The position numbers and the translations under genes were made by a program. The notes below the pieces were generated by a model. The model worked only from the letters and a program-made list of their open reading frames with translations. It had not been told where the DNA came from and made no database searches. Below, one piece after another: positions 60,621-64,000 of a DNA stretch of 64,000 nucleotides (position 1 is its first letter; each line of letters opens with the position of its first letter). Source of the stretch: Halobacteriales archaeon QS_6_71_20 (GTDB taxonomy: Archaea; Halobacteriota; Halobacteria; Halobacteriales; Haloferacaceae); the NCBI GenBank assembly GCA_003020945.1, contig PXRU01000010.1, forward strand, positions 102,962 through 166,961. Reading direction: 5' to 3'.

Positions 60621-61142
60621 GTGGACCGCGACGTACTGATACTCGGGATCGCCGCCGTCCTCGGGGGGCTGACGGCGACGCTCGTGACGGTGGGCGTCAC
60701 GCAGTCGCCGTTCGTGCTCGTGGCGGCGCTCCCGACCGGCGCGGCCGCCTACTTCATGTGGTACCAGGCGTCCGGCCGGATGAGGGCGGACCTCCGTGAG
60801 CGCGCCGCCCGCTCGCGGGCACGTCCCGGCGCGGGCGAGTCCGCGCGGGGCGGCGACTCCCGGTTCGCCCGCGAGGCGCGCGCCCGGATGGGCGACGGCG
60901 GCCGGGTCGGCCCCGGCGGGCCGCGCGGTCGGGGACCGACCGGCGGCGCCGCGATGAGCGGGAACTCGGGAATGCCCGCCGGCGACGCCCGCCGGACGCT
61001 CGGCGTCGACGCCGGCGCGACGGAGTCGGAGGTGAAGGCGGCCTACCGCGAGCGGGTGAAGGAGACCCACCCCGACTCCGGCGGCGACGAGGAGGAGTTC
61101 AAACGCGTCAACCGCGCCTACGAGACGCTGTCGGAGGACTGA
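60621..61142 (+). CDS. Membrane-anchored J-domain protein
   Basis: 173 aa from a GTG. Two transmembrane helices at about 5-48 (LILGIAAVLGGLTATLVTVGV, FVLVAALPTGAAAYFMWYQ), then 70 residues of Arg/Gly-rich linker. A short J-domain with HPD at 150-152 closes the protein (TLGVDAGATESEVKAAYRERVKETHPDSGGDEEEFKRVNRAYETL). Would recruit Hsp70/DnaK to the inner face of the membrane. Confidence 0.87.
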   Translation: MDRDVLILGIAAVLGGLTATLVTVGVTQSPFVLVAALPTGAAAYFMWYQASGRMRADLRERAARSRARPGAGESARGGDSRFAREARARMGDGGRVGPGGPRGRGPTGGAAMSGNSGMPAGDARRTLGVDAGATESEVKAAYRERVKETHPDSGGDEEEFKRVNRAYETLSED

Positions 61143-61210
61143 CCCCGGCGCTCGCTCGTGGCTCGCGGACGCTCCGGTCGGGGTCCGGGTCGCCCGGGTT
61201 CCGGCTACCA

Positions 61211-61300
61211 TCGGCCCCACCTCCGTCGACTCCGCCTCCGTCGGCTCGGGGCCTGCCGGCTCCGATCTTATCGGCTTCGATTCCGTCGGTTTTGATCTCA
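61211..61300. repeat. Six degenerate 15-bp tandem units
   Basis: Units begin at 61211, 61226, 61241, 61256, 61271 and 61286, each starting TCGGCT-like (TCGRCTCCGATCTCG consensus). The array fills about a third of the gap between the J-domain gene and the GTPase gene. A 15-nt period would encode pentads on the minus strand (SKPTE, SKPIR, SEPAG ...) but no convincing gene is present. Confidence 0.65.
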
Positions 61301-61395
61301 TCGCCCGCCGTCGATCACCTGCCCGTCCGCACGGTCGTCCCGGTCGCGCTCTCCCCCGCGACGTCGTGGGGTTGTGTGACACACCCGTGGAAACC

Positions 61396-61403
61396 GTTAT
61401 ACT
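61396..61403 (+). promoter_or_regulatory. TATA-like element of GTPBP1-type gene
   Basis: GTTATACT centred about 27 bp before the ATG at 61426, supporting that start over an upstream in-frame ATG at 61366. Confidence 0.6.
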
Positions 61404-61425
61404 CGCCGAACACCATCCGCCGGCC

Positions 61426-63045
61426 ATGGGCGCTGACCGGGCCGTGCTCCGGCGGACGATCGAGCGCGGCGAGGAGGAGGGGGGTAACGTCGAGTTCAAG
61501 ACCCGCCTCACACGGGAGGTGCACCTCGCCGAGGGTCGCATGGAGTCGCTGGCCGCACAACTGCGCCACCGCGTCCTCTCGGGCGACGGCGAGGCGCTGT
61601 ACGTGGTCGGAGTCACCGACGACGGCGGCGTCGCGGGGGTCGCCCCGGCCGCCTTCTCGGAGTCGATGGACGTGCTGTCGCTGCTGGCCGAGGAGGCCGA
61701 CGCCCACATCCACGAGGTGGAGACGTGGGCCGCCGGCGACGGGGAGACCGACGGGATCGTCGGCCTGGCGACGATCCGCGAGGGCGCGGCGTTCGAGGCC
61801 GACGACGACCACATCGTCGTCGGCACCGCCGGCCACGTCGACCACGGCAAGTCGACGCTCGTTGGGACGCTGGTCACCGGGCAGGCGGACGACGGCGAGG
61901 GCGGCACCCGCTCGTATCTCGACGTCCAGCCCCACGAGATGGAGCGCGGGCTCTCGGCGGACCTCAGCTACGGCGTCTACGGCTTCGACGACGACGGCCC
62001 GGTCCGCATGGACAACCCCGACCGGAAGTCCGACCGCGCGCGCGTCGTCGAGGAGGCCGACCGGCTCGTCTCGTTCGTCGACACGGTGGGCCACGAGCCG
62101 TGGCTCCGCACGACGATCCGCGGGCTCGTCGGCCAGAAGCTCGACTACGGCCTGCTGGCGGTCGCCGCCGCCGACGGCCCGACCGGGACCACCCGCGAGC
62201 ATCTCGGCATCCTGCTCGCGATGGAGCTGCCGACGGTCGTCGCCGTGACCAAGACGGACGCGGTGCCGGAGGAGCGCGTGCTGGCGGTGGAGCGGGAGGT
62301 GGAATCGATGCTGCGCGACGTGGGGAAGACGCCGCTTCTGGTGGGGCGTCACGGCGTCGCCGCCGCGGTCGAGGAGATCGGCGACGGCGTCGTGCCGGTG
62401 TTGCTCACCTCCGCGGTGACGAAGCAGGGCCTCGGCGAGCTCGACCGGATGCTGGAGGCGCTGCCGAAGCTCGCCGACGGCGCCGACGGCGACTTCCGGA
62501 TGTACGTCGACCGCACGTACGACGTGAAGGGGGTCGGAGCCGTCGCCTCCGGCACGATCCGGTCGGGGGAGGTGGAGGCCGGCGACGAGCTCCTGTTGGG
62601 GCCGATGCCCGACGGCTCCTTCCGCGAGGTCGAGGTGCGCTCCATCGAGATGCACTACCACCGGGTCGACAGGGCCCGCGCCGGTCGGATCGTCGGCATC
62701 GCGCTGAAGGGTGTGAAGGAGGCGGAGATCGACCGCGGGATGGCGCTCGTTCCCCGGGAGACGGAGCCGCGTCCGGTCCGCTCGTTCGACGCCGAGGTGA
62801 TGGTGCTCAACCACCCCACCCGGATCCGGGAGGGGTACGAGCCGGTCGTCCACCTCGAAACCGTGAGCGAGGCGGCCGTCTTCCGCCCCGAGGGCGGGCG
62901 GCTGCTCCCGGGCGACACCGGCGAGACGGGGATCCGGTTCAAGTTCCAGCCGTACCTCGTCGAGGAGGGCCAGCGGTTCGTCTTCCGCGAGGGACAGAGC
63001 AAGGGCGTCGGCACCGTCACCGACGTCCGATACGCCGACGAGTGA
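61426..63045 (+). CDS. GTPBP1-family translation-type GTPase
   Basis: 539 aa. N-terminal domain NVEFKTRLTREVHLAEGRMESLAAQLRHRVLSGDGEALYVVGVTDDGGVAG, then G1 GHVDHGKS (136-143), G3 DTVGHEPW, G4 TKTD, followed by EF-Tu-like beta-barrel domains (FRMYVDRTYDVKGVGAVASGTIRSG, IRFKFQPYLVEEGQRFVFREG). It corresponds to the eukaryotic GTPBP1/2 and archaeal homologues, with proposed roles in ribosome rescue or mRNA turnover. TATA-supported ATG. Confidence 0.9.
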   Translation: MGADRAVLRRTIERGEEEGGNVEFKTRLTREVHLAEGRMESLAAQLRHRVLSGDGEALYVVGVTDDGGVAGVAPAAFSESMDVLSLLAEEADAHIHEVETWAAGDGETDGIVGLATIREGAAFEADDDHIVVGTAGHVDHGKSTLVGTLVTGQADDGEGGTRSYLDVQPHEMERGLSADLSYGVYGFDDDGPVRMDNPDRKSDRARVVEEADRLVSFVDTVGHEPWLRTTIRGLVGQKLDYGLLAVAAADGPTGTTREHLGILLAMELPTVVAVTKTDAVPEERVLAVEREVESMLRDVGKTPLLVGRHGVAAAVEEIGDGVVPVLLTSAVTKQGLGELDRMLEALPKLADGADGDFRMYVDRTYDVKGVGAVASGTIRSGEVEAGDELLLGPMPDGSFREVEVRSIEMHYHRVDRARAGRIVGIALKGVKEAEIDRGMALVPRETEPRPVRSFDAEVMVLNHPTRIREGYEPVVHLETVSEAAVFRPEGGRLLPGDTGETGIRFKFQPYLVEEGQRFVFREGQSKGVGTVTDVRYADE

Positions 63046-63092
63046 GGGGGCGACGTGACCGCGGGTAGCCCCTCCCCCGTCGCGCTCGACGG

Positions 63093-63842
63093 TCAGTCGC
63101 GCAGCGTGACGTAGGCGTTTCTGACCAACAGCGGGAGGTTTCCGAGGACCGCCCGCGGGGCACCGCGTCTGGCGCCGTCGAGCGCCCGTGTCAGAGCGTC
63201 CGCCGCCCCGCGGTGGACGCCGTCACCGTGTCCGACGAGGATCCGCTTCGGCGTGATCCCGCCGAGGGCGTCCGACGGCGGTGTCACCCGGAGGTGAGGC
63301 ATCACCGCCAGTCGCTCCCCCGGGTTCGTGTGCGAGTCCATCGTCGTCAGCGCGTCCCCGACGACGAGCGTCCCACGGCCGGGGTGGTACAGTGCGATCT
63401 CTCGCCAGAGCCGGCTTACGACCGGCACGGCCCGGAAGCCGGTATCCGCGAGCCCGTCGGTGAACGCGGCGGTCGGCGCGTCGACGCGGAGATTTCCGAG
63501 GTGGTCGTGGACGAACACCCGGACGCCGTGTCGATCGGCGATCCGCCCGGCGTGGCGGCGATGGTTGTCACAGAGGACCACCACGCCCGCGACCGACCCG
63601 AGTTCGGCGAGTTCTCCGTCGAGACCGTCGGAGTCGACCGGGTCGACCACCCAGACCGAGCCGTCATCTCCGTCGCTTCCGCTCTCGTTCCCGCCTGCGC
63701 CCTCGCCGCCGGCCGCGCCGGCGACGATCGCGTGGGCGGCGCGCTCGAACCCTTCCTCGGGGTGGGCGGCCCACGAGAACCCGCGGTCCCATCGGTTGAG
63801 CACGGAGAGTCCGTCCCCAACCCCGGCTCCCTTCAGCGGCAC
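63093..63842 (-). CDS. MBL-fold-like protein without the canonical metal motif
   Basis: 249 aa. The beta-lactamase-type order is recognisable: VVDPVDSDGLDGEL, VVVLCDNHRRHAGRIADRHGVRVFVHDHL, TLVVGDALTT, RILVGHGDGVHRGAADAL. However, HxHxDH is replaced by CDNHRRHAG, so a normal dinuclear site is unlikely. A 20-residue Gly/Ser/Asp loop lies at 45-63. Function unknown. ATG at 63840-63842. Confidence 0.7.
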   Translation of the reverse strand: MPLKGAGVGDGLSVLNRWDRGFSWAAHPEEGFERAAHAIVAGAAGGEGAGGNESGSDGDDGSVWVVDPVDSDGLDGELAELGSVAGVVVLCDNHRRHAGRIADRHGVRVFVHDHLGNLRVDAPTAAFTDGLADTGFRAVPVVSRLWREIALYHPGRGTLVVGDALTTMDSHTNPGERLAVMPHLRVTPPSDALGGITPKRILVGHGDGVHRGAADALTRALDGARRGAPRAVLGNLPLLVRNAYVTLRD

Positions 63843-63903
63843 GGCCGCATCTCACGACCGGCGGACAAGAACCCGGCGGCCGACGGCGACCGCGGCGTGC
63901 GGG

Positions 63904-64000
63904 TCAGCGAGCGTCACTCCTCGCCAGCGCCGCAAGCGACGGGGTCCGGACCGCCCCTTCCGGCAGCGGTCCGCGGTCGCCGACGACGACCGCGTCCATC
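63904..64000 (-). CDS. Possible C-terminal end of a gene truncated by the window edge
   Basis: A minus-strand frame reads AVVVGDRGPLPEGAVRTPSLAALARSDAR then stop TGA (63904-63906), and stays open to the window edge; an ATG also occurs at 63997-63999. The hydrophobic-then-loop pattern looks like the last strand of a small alpha/beta protein, but with 32 codons visible the identity cannot be given. Confidence 0.3.
   Translation of the reverse strand, partial: MDAVVVGDRGPLPEGAVRTPSLAALARSDAR

Noticed and set aside
60420..61907. Minus-strand frame with pentad repeats (SKPTE-like) as a repetitive surface protein
   Set aside because: The frame is antisense to the J-domain and GTPase genes and has no consistent composition outside the 15-bp repeat; treated as a DNA repeat only.

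Overview
The window is chromosomal DNA from an extremely halophilic archaeon (class Halobacteria). The evidence is very high GC, strongly acidic predicted proteins, TATA elements about 27-32 bp upstream of start codons (so mostly leaderless mRNAs), archaeal-type ribosomal proteins (eS4, eL19, eL32), a complete bacterioruberin carotenoid set, GatD, and many small haloarchaeal zinc-ribbon and membrane proteins. The order crtB / small zinc finger / bacterioruberin genes close to the S10-spc operon recalls Haloferax-type genomes, so the order Haloferacales is my best guess. No rRNA, CRISPR array, cas gene, transposase, integrase or prophage was found.

Region by region. 0-12 kb: mostly minus-strand accessory metabolism. 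It holds a TRAM protein, a YkgJ-type Cys-cluster protein, a radical SAM / metallo-beta-lactamase pair, a DUF429 protein, a plus-strand zinc-ribbon/Hsp20 pair, an FAD-oxidase/creatininase pair, an LLM-like protein, a NUDIX hydrolase and a GpgS-like glycosyltransferase. 12-19 kb: a DUF3311 + sodium/solute symporter pair, a CARF-like orphan regulator, an enolase-superfamily enzyme, two divergent DUF1405 membrane proteins and an ArsR-type regulator. 19-25 kb: gatD overlapping a GNAT gene, two small membrane proteins, adenylate kinase and an EMC3/YidC-like membrane protein. 25-30 kb: the carotenoid locus crtD-lyeJ-cruF, convergent with crtB, beside an SDR gene with a scrambled 5' end. 30-38.9 kb: a membrane-anchored molybdopterin oxidoreductase with an internal twin-arginine motif, a frameshifted ZIP transporter, a PGF-CTERM-like surface protein, UspA, GNAT, a LOR/SDH (TIGR00300) protein and a hydrolase.

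39-53.7 kb is one long minus-strand ribosomal cluster (S10 + spc type). Its order is SPOUT-type methyltransferase, uL3, uL4, uL23, uL2, uS19, uL22, uS3, uL29, Rnp1, uS17, uL14, uL24, eS4, uL5, uS14, uS8, uL6, eL32, eL19, uL18, uS5, uL30, uL15, then secY behind its own promoter-like sequence. Most junctions overlap by 1-8 nt or have gaps of 0-11 nt. After it come tRNA-Gly(GCC) and, at 54-64 kb, a regulator with two duplicated winged-helix domains, an amphi-Trp/membrane pair, CBS, thiamine-binding (MTH1187), pyrF, a 7TM-PAS histidine kinase, a membrane J-domain protein, a GTPBP1-type GTPase and a degenerate MBL-like protein.

I found no clear new multi-gene defence or mobile system. The most unusual signals are: the five-helix molybdopterin protein with an internal Tat motif; the frameshift in the ZIP gene next to a palindromic promoter; the SDR gene whose Rossmann N-terminus sits on a 20-bp direct repeat; the divergent DUF1405 pair with mirrored promoters; the CARF-like regulator without any CRISPR genes; and a recurring class of degenerate tandem repeats (periods 12, 15, 20, 30 and 39 bp) in linkers and intergenic DNA.
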